10,420 nt of DNA from positions 1-10,420 of the forward strand of contig JANJUA010000278.1 of assembly GCA_024710825.1 (NCBI GenBank), in the 5' to 3' direction. Numbering within the stretch: the first letter of the stretch is position 1; every line of letters starts with the position of its first letter. The position numbers and the translations under genes were made by a program. The DNA is from Solirubrobacteraceae bacterium. GTDB lineage: Bacteria > Actinomycetota > Thermoleophilia > Solirubrobacterales > Solirubrobacteraceae. The notes under the pieces were generated by a model. It was not told where the DNA came from and did not search any database. It worked only from the letters and a program-made list of their open reading frames with translations. Below are positions 1 to 6,876 of the stretch, piece after piece.

Positions 1-655
1 CCGCCGCCTCGTAGTCCCCCTCACGCTCGCCGCGGCGCAGCGTCCGCAGCGCCAGCGCGGCGCCCGACAGCAGCAGAAGCGTGCCGAACGTGATCTGCAG
101 GGACACGATCCCCTGCTCGTGCCAGTACACGTCGTCCAGCTTCAGCAGCAGCGCCGACTCGTCGAGCGTCAGCGCGACGCCGACGCCGAAGGGCACCGCC
201 AGCCGCGCCTCGACGCGCTCGTCGTCGGTGAGGACCGACGCTCCGCCGGCGACGAACGCGAGCAGGATCCCCGGCACGAAGTGGTGGATGTGCGCGTCGC
301 CGACCCGGAGGTTGCGAAACGGGCCGAAGCGACCGCGACGGCGGATGAGCCACGTCGAGCCGCGCGCGGTCGCGAACGTGACGGTGAACGACCCCAGGAG
401 GTTGAGCAGCCGCGTCTCCAGGGGCGACGCCTGCCGGTAGCCGCGGACGGCGACCGCGACCGTCTCGCGGGCCGCCTGGGCGGGCGCGAGCGGCTCGGGC
501 GACCGCCGCGCCACCCTACGCGCCTCGTCGAGCAGCACCGCCGCCGTGATCGCGACCGCCAGCGCCCCCAGCACCTGCGTGGGACGCTCCGCGCGCAGGC
601 GGCGCCGCCGCCCCCACGGGAGCTCGATCGTGCCCGGCAGTCGCATGCGAGCCAT
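1..655 (-). CDS. Multi-span membrane protein, HxHH/TLDE/DVYW family (partial, C-terminus cut by window edge)
   Basis: I do not recognise a named family. The reading frame is open from an ATG at 655 to the left edge, giving 218 visible residues. Another in-frame ATG lies at 646. A basic N-terminus is followed by about five hydrophobic stretches (roughly residues 27-46, 84-103, 122-144, 150-172 and 187-203). Conserved-looking polar motifs sit in or beside membrane segments: H122-I-H124-H125 followed by PGI, FGVG then TLDE (D165, E166) with SAL, and DVYW (175-178) with E180. The same motifs in the same order and spacing occur in the plus-strand protein at 2801-3556, so the two are paralogues although overall identity looks low. 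The start at 655 is preferred because a TACCCT hexamer (668-663) ends seven bases upstream, as expected for a leaderless transcript. Function unknown; clustered His/Asp/Glu could bind a metal, which is inference only. Confidence 0.8.
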   Translation of the reverse strand, partial: MARMRLPGTIELPWGRRRRLRAERPTQVLGALAVAITAAVLLDEARRVARRSPEPLAPAQAARETVAVAVRGYRQASPLETRLLNLLGSFTVTFATARGSTWLIRRRGRFGPFRNLRVGDAHIHHFVPGILLAFVAGGASVLTDDERVEARLAVPFGVGVALTLDESALLLKLDDVYWHEQGIVSLQITFGTLLLLSGAALALRTLRRGEREGDYEAA

Positions 656-680
656 GGCCGGCAGGGTAGGGTCCCGAACC
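656..680. promoter_or_regulatory. Candidate bidirectional promoter with overlapping -10 boxes
   Basis: The 25-bp gap between divergent starts contains AGGGTAGGGT (663-672). On the plus strand TAGGGT (667-672) matches the actinobacterial -10 pattern TAnnnT and ends eight bases before the GTG at 681. On the minus strand TACCCT (668-663) matches the same pattern and ends seven bases before the ATG at 655. Both spacings put a predicted transcription start at or within two bases of the start codon, so both genes may give leaderless mRNAs. I see no TTGAC-like -35 box on either strand and no Shine-Dalgarno sequence before either start. The motif is short and its middle is GC-only in a GC-rich genome, so chance occurrence is possible. 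The paired spacing is what makes it credible. Confidence 0.45.
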
Positions 681-2804
681 GTGAGCACGCGAAGGATCGC
701 CGCCGCAGCCCTCGTCGTCCTGGCGTCCCTGTGCGTCGTCCTGGCGCTGCTGGCCGGCTACGCGCGCACCGCGATCCTCGACTCCGGCCAGTTCGCCGAC
801 CGCGCCACCGCGGCGCTCGGGGATCAGCCGGTCCGCGACCTGATCGCCACGAAGATCACCGACGAGGCGGTCCTGCGCGCGAACCGCGACCTCGTCGCCG
901 TGCGCCCGCTGGTGCAGAGCGCCGCGTCGGCCATCGTCGGCTCGAGCGCGTTTCGCGGCCTGTTCCACAAGGCCGTGCGCGACCTGCATCGCACCGTCTT
1001 CACCCACGACCGCAACACCGCGACGCTGACGCTCGCCGACGTCGGCGTGCTGCTGGCGGCGGCGATCGAGCGCTTCCAACCCGACCTCGCCGAGCAGGTG
1101 CCGGTCTCGCTCGACATCCAGCTCGACACGGGCGCCGAGGGCGCCGACGCGCTCGATCTCGGCGGGCTGGCGGACGGCTTCGAGGACCTCGCGGTCGTCC
1201 TGGCGATCGCCGCGCTGCTGCTGATGATCGGCGGCGTGCTGCTCACGCCGGATCGCCGGCGTGGGATCGTGCACGCGGGCGTCGGCGTCGCCGCGGCGGG
1301 CGCCGTCGTCGTCGTCGCCTACCAGGTGGGCCGCTCCGTGACGCTGGGGGCCTTCTCCTCGCCGGACGAGGCGGCCGCCGCCGGCGCTGTCTTCGACCAC
1401 TTCCTGCAGGACCTGCGCACCTGGGCCCTGGTGATGATCGCCTGCGGCACCGTCGCGGCCGCGGCGGCGGCGTCGCTGCTGCGTCCAGTCGACGTGCGCC
1501 GGCCGCTGCGCCGCGCCTGGGACGTCGTCGTCGCCGTCCCGGCGACGCCGTGGCGCCGCGCGCTGCGCGCGATCGCGTTCGTCGTCGCCGGGGTGCTCAT
1601 CATCGTCGAGCGCCGCTTCGTCCTCGACGCGGCGCTCGTGCTGGTCGGCGTCTTCGTGCTCTACCAGGGCGTCGAGGAGCTGCTGCGCATGATCGCCGAG
1701 CGGACGCCGGCGCGGCCCGCCGAGGGCGGCGAGGAACGGCCCCGCCGCGTGGCCGTCGGCCCCTTGGTGGCCGGGACGGTGGCCGTCGCGATCGTGGCCC
1801 TGATCGTCGCCGGGCTCGTCGCGTCGGGTGGGACCCGGGCGGCCTCGGCGATCGCGCCCGACACCTGCAACGGGCACGCCGAGCTGTGCGACCGGACCGT
1901 CGACGAGGTGGCGTTCGCCGGGACCCACAACGCGATGTCCGCGGCCACGAACGACGACTGGCTCTTCGCCCAGCAGGAGCGGTTCCTCGGCGACCAGCTC
2001 CGGGACGGCGTCCATGCGCTGCTCATCGACGCCTACCACGGGCAGCGGATCGGCGGCAACGTGCGGACCAACCTCGCCCCGGACAAGACGCGCGCCGACC
2101 TGGTCGCCGAGCTCGGCGAGGAGGGCGTCGAGGCCGCCGAGCGCATCCGCGACCGGATCGTCGGCAGGGGCGGCGAGCCGGGGCCGGAGGAGATCTGGCT
2201 GTGCCACGGCTTCTGCGAGCTCGGGGCCGCCAAGCTGGTCGACGGGCTGCGCGAGGTGCGCGACTTCGTCGTCTCCAACCCGCACGAGGTGCTGATCATC
2301 GTCATCCAGGACGAGGGGCCGACGCCCGCGGAGATCGCCGACGCGTTCGAGAGCAGCGGCCTCATGCCGTACGTCTACACCGGCCCGGCCGGACCGCCGT
2401 GGCCGACGGTGCGGGAGCTGATCGACTCCGGCGAGCGGGTGATCGTCATGGCGGAGGACGAGGCGGGCGGCGACGCCTATCCGTGGTACCACGCGGCCTA
2501 CGAGCTGATGCAGGAGACCCCGTACCACTTCACCAAGCCCGGCGAGCTCTCGTGCGCGGAGAACCGAGGCCCGGCGGACGCCTCGCTGTTCCTGCTGAAC
2601 CACTGGATCGACACGAGCCCGGCGCCGCGGCCCAGCAACGCGGCCAAGGTCAACGCCTACGACGTGCTGCTGGCGCGCGCGAGGGAGTGCCAGCGCGAGC
2701 GCGGCCTGATGCCGAACGTGATCGCGGTCGACTTCTACCGGACCGGCGACCTCCTGCGGGTCGTCGACACCCTCAACGGCGTGGGAGAGGAGGATGCGCC
2801 GTGA
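681..2804 (+). CDS. Membrane-anchored PI-PLC-X-like phosphodiesterase
   Basis: This 707-residue protein joins a membrane region to a phospholipase C-like domain. Hydrophobic segments occur near residues 5-28, 169-190, 199-218, 248-268, two closely spaced ones around 294-335, and 355-380. Basic loops (for example around 191-196 and 270-292) suggest an inside N-terminus and an odd number of spans, placing both the 30-165 segment and the C-terminal domain outside the cell. The C-terminal domain (about 395-707) has the PI-PLC-X hallmark GTHN with H416, a LLIDAYH stretch (D450, H453), then WLCHGFC with a second candidate catalytic His, H509. Several Cys fit an extracytoplasmic, disulfide-bonded domain. 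The family cleaves phosphodiester head groups of phosphoinositides or related glycolipids; the substrate here is unknown. GTG 681 is preferred over in-frame ATGs at 546, 645 and 654, which overlap the divergent gene. The last codons overlap the next gene (GTGA). Confidence 0.82.
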   Translation: MSTRRIAAAALVVLASLCVVLALLAGYARTAILDSGQFADRATAALGDQPVRDLIATKITDEAVLRANRDLVAVRPLVQSAASAIVGSSAFRGLFHKAVRDLHRTVFTHDRNTATLTLADVGVLLAAAIERFQPDLAEQVPVSLDIQLDTGAEGADALDLGGLADGFEDLAVVLAIAALLLMIGGVLLTPDRRRGIVHAGVGVAAAGAVVVVAYQVGRSVTLGAFSSPDEAAAAGAVFDHFLQDLRTWALVMIACGTVAAAAAASLLRPVDVRRPLRRAWDVVVAVPATPWRRALRAIAFVVAGVLIIVERRFVLDAALVLVGVFVLYQGVEELLRMIAERTPARPAEGGEERPRRVAVGPLVAGTVAVAIVALIVAGLVASGGTRAASAIAPDTCNGHAELCDRTVDEVAFAGTHNAMSAATNDDWLFAQQERFLGDQLRDGVHALLIDAYHGQRIGGNVRTNLAPDKTRADLVAELGEEGVEAAERIRDRIVGRGGEPGPEEIWLCHGFCELGAAKLVDGLREVRDFVVSNPHEVLIIVIQDEGPTPAEIADAFESSGLMPYVYTGPAGPPWPTVRELIDSGERVIVMAEDEAGGDAYPWYHAAYELMQETPYHFTKPGELSCAENRGPADASLFLLNHWIDTSPAPRPSNAAKVNAYDVLLARARECQRERGLMPNVIAVDFYRTGDLLRVVDTLNGVGEEDAP
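2786..2793 (+). promoter_or_regulatory. Strong ribosome binding site for the downstream membrane protein
   Basis: AGAGGAGG (2786-2793) closely matches the Shine-Dalgarno consensus and lies seven bases before the GTG at 2801. It fixes the start of the second plus-strand gene, and argues against the ATG at 2794, which lies too close to it and opens a frame without membrane segments. Because it sits inside the end of the phosphodiesterase gene, it allows coupled translation through the GTGA overlap. Confidence 0.75.
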
Positions 2805-3556
2805 GCCCGCTCGCGATCATCACCGTCGACCTCGCCGACACGGGAGGCGAGCCCGGGCGCTCGGCCGCGTTCCTCGTGCTGCTCGCCTTCCTGTGCTCGT
2901 TCGGCTTCATCCGGACCAGCGCCCGGCTCACGCGCAGCGTGTCGTGGTGGCCGGGCGGCGTCGAGACCGAGGGCGGCGTGCACCTGCACCACCTCGTCTG
3001 GGGCATCGTCCTGATCCTCGTCACCGGCTTCGCGGCGTTCGCCACCGATCTGGAGTCGCCGTGGTGGCAGATCCTCTCCATCGGCTTCGGCGTCGGCGCC
3101 GGGTTCACGCTCGACGAGTTCGCGCTGTGGGTGCGCCTGCAGGACGTCTACTGGGCCGAGGAGGGCCGGGCCTCGCTGGACGCGGTGATCCTCGCGGTCG
3201 TCTTCGCCGGCCTCGTCGTGCTCGGAATCCGCCCCTACGGCCTCGACGACTCGGGATCGATCCTCGGGACCGCGGTCTGGGTGGTCGTCACCGTGGGGCT
3301 GGCCGGCATCACCTTCTTCAAGGGTCGCATCCTGCTCGGCCTGCTCGCCCTGTTCTTCCCGATCCTCGCCGGGACGTGGGGCGCCGTACGGCTGGCAAAG
3401 CCCGACTCGCCGTGGGCGAGGAGGCGCTACGGCCCGGAGAAGCTCGCGCGCGCCGAGCACCGGTTCCGGCCCGACCGGCGCAGCGCCCGCCTGAGCCGCG
3501 ACTTCCTCAACGCGATCGGCGGCGCGCCGAGCGAGCCGGACCCTCCCAAGGGCTAG
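2801..3556 (+). CDS. Multi-span membrane protein, HxHH/TLDE/DVYW family
   Basis: A 251-residue integral membrane protein without a function I can name. About six hydrophobic segments lie near residues 22-40, 62-82, 90-112, 127-145, 154-172 and 176-198, followed by a basic, probably cytoplasmic tail of about 50 residues. Motifs are H61-L-H63-H64 followed by VWGI, FGVGAGFTLDE (D105, E106) with FALW, and DVYW (115-118) with E120 and EGRASLD. The same set in the same order occurs in the divergent gene at 1-655, so these are two paralogues around the phosphodiesterase gene. The start is GTG 2801, in a 4-bp GTGA overlap with the phosphodiesterase stop and seven bases after a strong ribosome binding site, so the two are almost certainly co-translated. 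The 3' end overlaps the convergent hyfI-like gene by 50 bp. Polar residues in membrane segments suggest ligand or metal binding, which is inference. Confidence 0.85.
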   Translation: MSPLAIITVDLADTGGEPGRSAAFLVLLAFLCSFGFIRTSARLTRSVSWWPGGVETEGGVHLHHLVWGIVLILVTGFAAFATDLESPWWQILSIGFGVGAGFTLDEFALWVRLQDVYWAEEGRASLDAVILAVVFAGLVVLGIRPYGLDDSGSILGTAVWVVVTVGLAGITFFKGRILLGLLALFFPILAGTWGAVRLAKPDSPWARRRYGPEKLARAEHRFRPDRRSARLSRDFLNAIGGAPSEPDPPKG

Positions 3557-4004
3557 CGCGCATCAGCGCGATGAGCTCCTCGGCGATGCGATCGGGGCTC
3601 GGCGGACAGCCCGGGATGCGCGCGGCCACCGGCAGGATCTTCTCGAGCGGCCCGGCAAGCTCCGCCGCCGCCCCGAGGACGCCGCAGCCGAGCGCGCAGT
3701 CTCCGAGCGCGGCCACGCGCCGCGGCTCGGGCATCGCCTCGTAGGCCGCGCGCAGCGGGCCGACCATCCGGGTCGTGATCGCGCCCGTGACCAGCAGGAC
3801 GTCCGCGTGGCGCGGGGAGGCGACGATGTCGAGCCCGTACTGCTGCAGGTCGTAGTAGGGGTTGGCGACTGCCTGGAGCTCGTGCTCGCAGCCGTTGCAC
3901 GAGCCGGCGTCGACATGGCGCAGCGCGAGGGAGCCGCGCGTCCGCGCCGGCGGGAGGTCGGCGTCGCGGCGTACGCGGCGAAGCTGGCGGAGCAGTACGA
4001 ACAT
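3507..4004 (-). CDS. hyfI: NuoB-like small subunit (HyfI/HycG family) of a group 4 hydrogenase-like complex
   Basis: This 165-residue protein belongs to the NuoB/HycG/HyfI family, which holds the single proximal [4Fe-4S] cluster (N2-like) next to the large subunit. All four expected ligands are visible: C36 and C39 in GSCNGCEHEL, C103 in GDCALGC, and C133 in PGCPPSP; C107 is an extra Cys. The family's VTGAITTRM stretch is also present. It is shorter than E. coli HyfI (about 250 residues by memory), ending soon after the fold core with a basic tail, and close in size to mycobacterial Rv0082. The start is ATG 4004, which shares a base with the hyfG stop (TGATG) and has no obvious ribosome binding site, so translation probably depends on reinitiation. 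It is the last gene of the visible operon, whereas in the mycobacterial locus I recall the equivalent gene standing first. The 3' end overlaps the convergent membrane-protein gene. Confidence 0.92.
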   Translation of the reverse strand: MFVLLRQLRRVRRDADLPPARTRGSLALRHVDAGSCNGCEHELQAVANPYYDLQQYGLDIVASPRHADVLLVTGAITTRMVGPLRAAYEAMPEPRRVAALGDCALGCGVLGAAAELAGPLEKILPVAARIPGCPPSPDRIAEELIALMRASPWEGPARSARRRSR

Positions 4005-5410
4005 CAGCGGTCCACGCAGGCGTAGCAGAGCTCGAAGCTCTTGTTGACGAGTGGGAAGTCGGGCAGCAGCGCGTCGCGGCCGGCGAGCGCGACGAGCGGC
4101 CAGTTCGCGTAGGACCCGGTGCGCAGGTGCAGGCGGCCGACGCGGTCGCCGTCGAGCTCGACCACGCAGAGCGACTGTCCGCGCGGGCTCTCCACGACCG
4201 CGACGCCGAGCCCGTCGCCGGCTGCGCCGCCGACGCACGCGGCCGGCGCGAGCGGCGCGTCCAGAAGGCGGTCGAGCAGCTCGAACGTGGCTCCCAGCTC
4301 GATGCCGCGCAGCTCGAAGCGCGCCGCGACGTCACCGGTCGGGACGGTGGGCGCGGCGGGCGCGAAGCCGTCGTAGGCGAGCTGCGGGGATGCGGTGCGC
4401 GCGTCGATCGCGACGCCGGCGGCGCGGGCGCTCGGGCCGACTCCGCCGAGCATGACGACCTCGCCCGCCGAGACGCGCCCGATCCCGACCATGCGCTCCT
4501 GGAGCGAGCCCGCGAAGGCCAGCTCGCGGCGTCCACGGGCGACCTCGGCCCTCAGCGCGTCGAGCTCCGCGCGGGCCGCGCCGACCGCCTGGGCATCGAG
4601 CTCCAGCCGACTCCCGCCCACCTGCACGGCGTCGAACAGGAAGCGATGGCCCGTGAGCGCGGCGTTGAGCCGCTGCGCGCGCTCCTTCAGCGCGGTGAAG
4701 AGCATGGTGCCCGCCGCGAAGCCGACGCCCGCGCAGATGGCCGAGATGTCGTTGACGTGGTTGTAGAGCCGCTCGAGCTCGAGCAGCAGCGTCCGGGCGC
4801 GCGCGACGGCCGGGACCGCGACCAGCCCGGTCGCCGCCTCGCACGCCTGCGCGTAGGCCACGGCGTTGGTGACTGCGTCGGCCGCGCAGGCGCGCTGGGC
4901 GTAGCGGATCGCCTCGGTGTGGCGGTGCCCCTCGGCCGCCGCCTCGAGGCCCCGGTGCTTGTGGAAGAGCCGGACGTCGATGTGCAGGACGCGCTCGCCC
5001 ACGACCGCGAAGCGGAAGTGGCCGGACTCGATGACGCCCGCGTGGATCGGCCCGACGGCGACCCGATAGGCGTCGCGGCCGACCAGCGGCGCCGTCCAGG
5101 CGTCGGCCGGCACGTCGTGGTCGACGAGCGGCCGCAGCGGATCGTGGCCGGGCAGGCTCCACCCGTGGAGGTCGTGCGCCTCGCGCTCGTCCCACGCCGC
5201 GGCGGGGACGAGGTCGACGAGCGAGGCGACGCGACGCTCGGGCGCCCTGCAGCGGAGCACGAGCGCGTCGGAGCCGCGCGTCAGCACCGTCAGCAGCGCC
5301 GGCGTCGCGTCCTCCCGCGTCGCGTGCAGCCCGGCGAAGCGCCAGCCCTCGGCGAGCGCCTCCCCCACGGCGGCGCGCCAGCCGTCGGCCGCGACCGGTC
5401 GGTGGATCAT
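4004..5410 (-). CDS. hyfG: Large subunit (HyfG/HycE family, NuoC-NuoD fusion) with degenerate NiFe-binding motifs
   Basis: This 468-residue protein has an N-terminal NuoC-like part (about 1-120, with the EREAHDLHGW...GHDPLRPL signature) fused to a NuoD/hydrogenase large-subunit part, as in HycE and HyfG. HKHRGLE before the first metal motif is well preserved. Hydrogenases of this family have RxCGxCxxxH and DPCxxC(T)DR motifs that bind NiFe through four Cys. Here the first reads RACAADAVTN: C175 is kept, the second Cys is D178, and the His is Asn. The second reads ELCYACVDR: C462 and C465 are kept, Asp-Pro is replaced. The chain stops at that Arg, so there is no C-terminal extension for a maturation protease. 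Three of four Ni ligands therefore remain, and H2 activation is doubtful. It starts at ATG 5410 in an ATGA overlap with hyfF. Alternatives to a hydrogenase are a hydrogenase-related (Ehr-like) complex with another or no metal site. Confidence 0.92.
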   Translation of the reverse strand: MIHRPVAADGWRAAVGEALAEGWRFAGLHATREDATPALLTVLTRGSDALVLRCRAPERRVASLVDLVPAAAWDEREAHDLHGWSLPGHDPLRPLVDHDVPADAWTAPLVGRDAYRVAVGPIHAGVIESGHFRFAVVGERVLHIDVRLFHKHRGLEAAAEGHRHTEAIRYAQRACAADAVTNAVAYAQACEAATGLVAVPAVARARTLLLELERLYNHVNDISAICAGVGFAAGTMLFTALKERAQRLNAALTGHRFLFDAVQVGGSRLELDAQAVGAARAELDALRAEVARGRRELAFAGSLQERMVGIGRVSAGEVVMLGGVGPSARAAGVAIDARTASPQLAYDGFAPAAPTVPTGDVAARFELRGIELGATFELLDRLLDAPLAPAACVGGAAGDGLGVAVVESPRGQSLCVVELDGDRVGRLHLRTGSYANWPLVALAGRDALLPDFPLVNKSFELCYACVDR

Positions 5411-5423
5411 CCGAGCACCCCCA
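5407..5423 (-). repeat. 17-bp repeated junction, copy 1 (hyfF end / hyfG start)
   Basis: Plus-strand TCATCCGAGCACCCCCA is identical to 8409-8425. Read on the minus strand it encodes the last residues GVLG plus the stop of the hyfF-like gene and contains the ATGA overlap that starts hyfG. A GGGGG run lies seven bases before the ATG and may act as a weak ribosome binding site. Confidence 0.7.
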
Positions 5424-6876
5424 TGAGGTCGGCGATCAGCCGCGAGCCCGGCAGCGCCCACACGGTCGCCGACAAGCCCAGCAGTCCGCCGGCGACGACC
5501 GCCGTGAGGAGCTTCAGGCGCCGCTCCCCGGGGACGGCGGGACGCCGGCGCGACGGCGCATCGGTGACGACCCCCTCGATCAGGGCGTGCGCCAGCCCCA
5601 GGAACCCGAGGCCGAGCATCACGGCCGCGACGACGACGACTGCCGTCTCGCCGGCGGCCAGGCCTCCGAGCAGGATGAGCACCTCGCTGAAGAACAGGGG
5701 CGAGGGCGGCAGCCCGCTGAGCGATCCGAGGCTCACCGTGAGCGCGCCCGCCGCCCCACGCGACGTGGCGACCAGGCCGCGCGGAGCCCGTCGGGCCAGC
5801 CGCGGATCGGCGCGCAGCAACGAGATCGTCGCGTAGAACCCGAGCGACTTCGCCAGCGCGTGTCCTGCGACGTGGAGCACCACCCCGGCGGTGGCGATCG
5901 GGTGCACGAAGCCGATCCCCAGCGCCAGGATGCCCATGTGCTCGAGGCTCGAGTAGGCGAGCAGCCGCTTGAGCGGAAGCGCCCGCCACAGGAACGGGAT
6001 GGCGACCGCCAGTGACAGCAGGCCGAACCCGAGCAGCAGGCCCGAGCCGGCGCCGCCCGTCGCCGGTCGCAGCGCCGCCTCGACCCGCCACGCGATCAGC
6101 ATGACGGTGGGCAGCAGCGCAGCCGACAGCAGGGCGCTCACGGGCGGGGGAGCCTCGCTGTGCGCGTCGGGCAGCCAGTTGTGGACCGGCGCCCAGCCGA
6201 CCTTGGCGGCCAGCCCGCCGAGGAGCAGCACGACGGCGGCCACCGCGGTGGTGTGGTCGATCCCGGCCGCCGCGGCATGCACGCGGGCCCAGTCCAACGC
6301 GGCGATCGAGGCTCCATCCTCGGCGATCCCGGCGTACAGGACGATGATCCCGAGCAGCGCGACCGCCAACCCCAGCGTCGTGAGGACCAGGTACTTCCAG
6401 CCGGCCTCCAGCGCCTGCGCCCGACCGCTGAAGGCGACGAGCAGAGCGGAGGCGGCGGTCGTGGCCTCGACGAGCAGCCAGGCGACGGCGAGGTTGTCGA
6501 CCGCGGCCAGGGCCAGCAGCGCGGCCCAGAAGAGGTAGAGCGCGGCGTAGTAGGCGCTCCGGGCGCGGCGACCGGCGAAGAAGCCGCTGGCGTCGCCGGT
6601 CAGGTAGGCGGGCGACGCGAGCGCGCTCATCAGCCCGACGGCGGCGATGACGAGCAGGAAGACGGCGCCCGCAGGGTCGATCGCGTACCAGCTTCCGCGC
6701 AGCGGCTCGCCGATCTGCGTCAGCTCGACGACCGCGACCGCCCCGGACGCCGCCGCCACGGCGACGGCGAGGACGGCGTTGAGCCGCCGCGACGCCCGCG
6801 CGGACAGCGGCAGCGCCAGGAGGCCCGCGCCGATGACGGGGCTCGCCAGCATCGCCACCAGGAGGACCTCAGTCAC
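5407..6876 (-). CDS. hyfF: HyfF-like antiporter-type proton-channel subunit
   Basis: This 489-residue, roughly 14-span protein belongs to the NuoL/M/N - MrpA/D antiporter-like family, nearest to HyfF and mycobacterial HycQ (Rv0086, 488 residues by memory). Charged residues expected for the proton path are visible: E137 in LLVEATT, K161 in WKYL, K225 in AKVGWAPVHNWLPDAHSEAP, K303 in LKRLLAYSSLEHMG, H339 and K343 in HALAKSL, and E398 in SEVL. The conserved Glu/Lys set argues that ion translocation is retained even though the large subunit's metal site is altered. It probably sits in the membrane arm beside HyfE and HyfC. The start is a GTG at 6876, inside an 8-bp overlap with the hyfE-like gene; the end overlaps hyfG by ATGA. 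Its 3' end is identical over 17 bp to that of the hyfB-like gene. Confidence 0.92.
   Translation of the reverse strand: MTEVLLVAMLASPVIGAGLLALPLSARASRRLNAVLAVAVAAASGAVAVVELTQIGEPLRGSWYAIDPAGAVFLLVIAAVGLMSALASPAYLTGDASGFFAGRRARSAYYAALYLFWAALLALAAVDNLAVAWLLVEATTAASALLVAFSGRAQALEAGWKYLVLTTLGLAVALLGIIVLYAGIAEDGASIAALDWARVHAAAAGIDHTTAVAAVVLLLGGLAAKVGWAPVHNWLPDAHSEAPPPVSALLSAALLPTVMLIAWRVEAALRPATGGAGSGLLLGFGLLSLAVAIPFLWRALPLKRLLAYSSLEHMGILALGIGFVHPIATAGVVLHVAGHALAKSLGFYATISLLRADPRLARRAPRGLVATSRGAAGALTVSLGSLSGLPPSPLFFSEVLILLGGLAAGETAVVVVAAVMLGLGFLGLAHALIEGVVTDAPSRRRPAVPGERRLKLLTAVVAGGLLGLSATVWALPGSRLIADLMGVLG

Noticed and set aside
516..2603. A 695-codon open frame on the minus strand, and a plus-strand frame open from 119 to 3556, across the phosphodiesterase gene
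   Set aside because: Both translate to Arg/Asp/Gly/Ala-rich sequence without domains. They arise because GC-rich third positions leave few stops in other frames. The phosphodiesterase frame has recognisable motifs and membrane segments; only the last part of the long plus frame (from 2801) is a gene.
3540..3580. Possible intrinsic terminator near the convergent stops (GCTAGC, CATC...GATG)
   Set aside because: The inverted repeats are only 4-6 bp, lie within hyfI coding sequence and have no T run on either strand.
2794..3744. Plus-strand frame starting at ATG 2794
   Set aside because: It starts one base after the ribosome binding site and gives an Arg/Pro-rich sequence; the GTG at 2801 in another frame gives the membrane protein with conserved motifs.
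4127..5836. A 569-codon plus-strand open frame opposite the hyfG- and hyfF-like genes
   Set aside because: Low-complexity translation rich in Arg, Asp and Gly, antisense to genes with clear family motifs.
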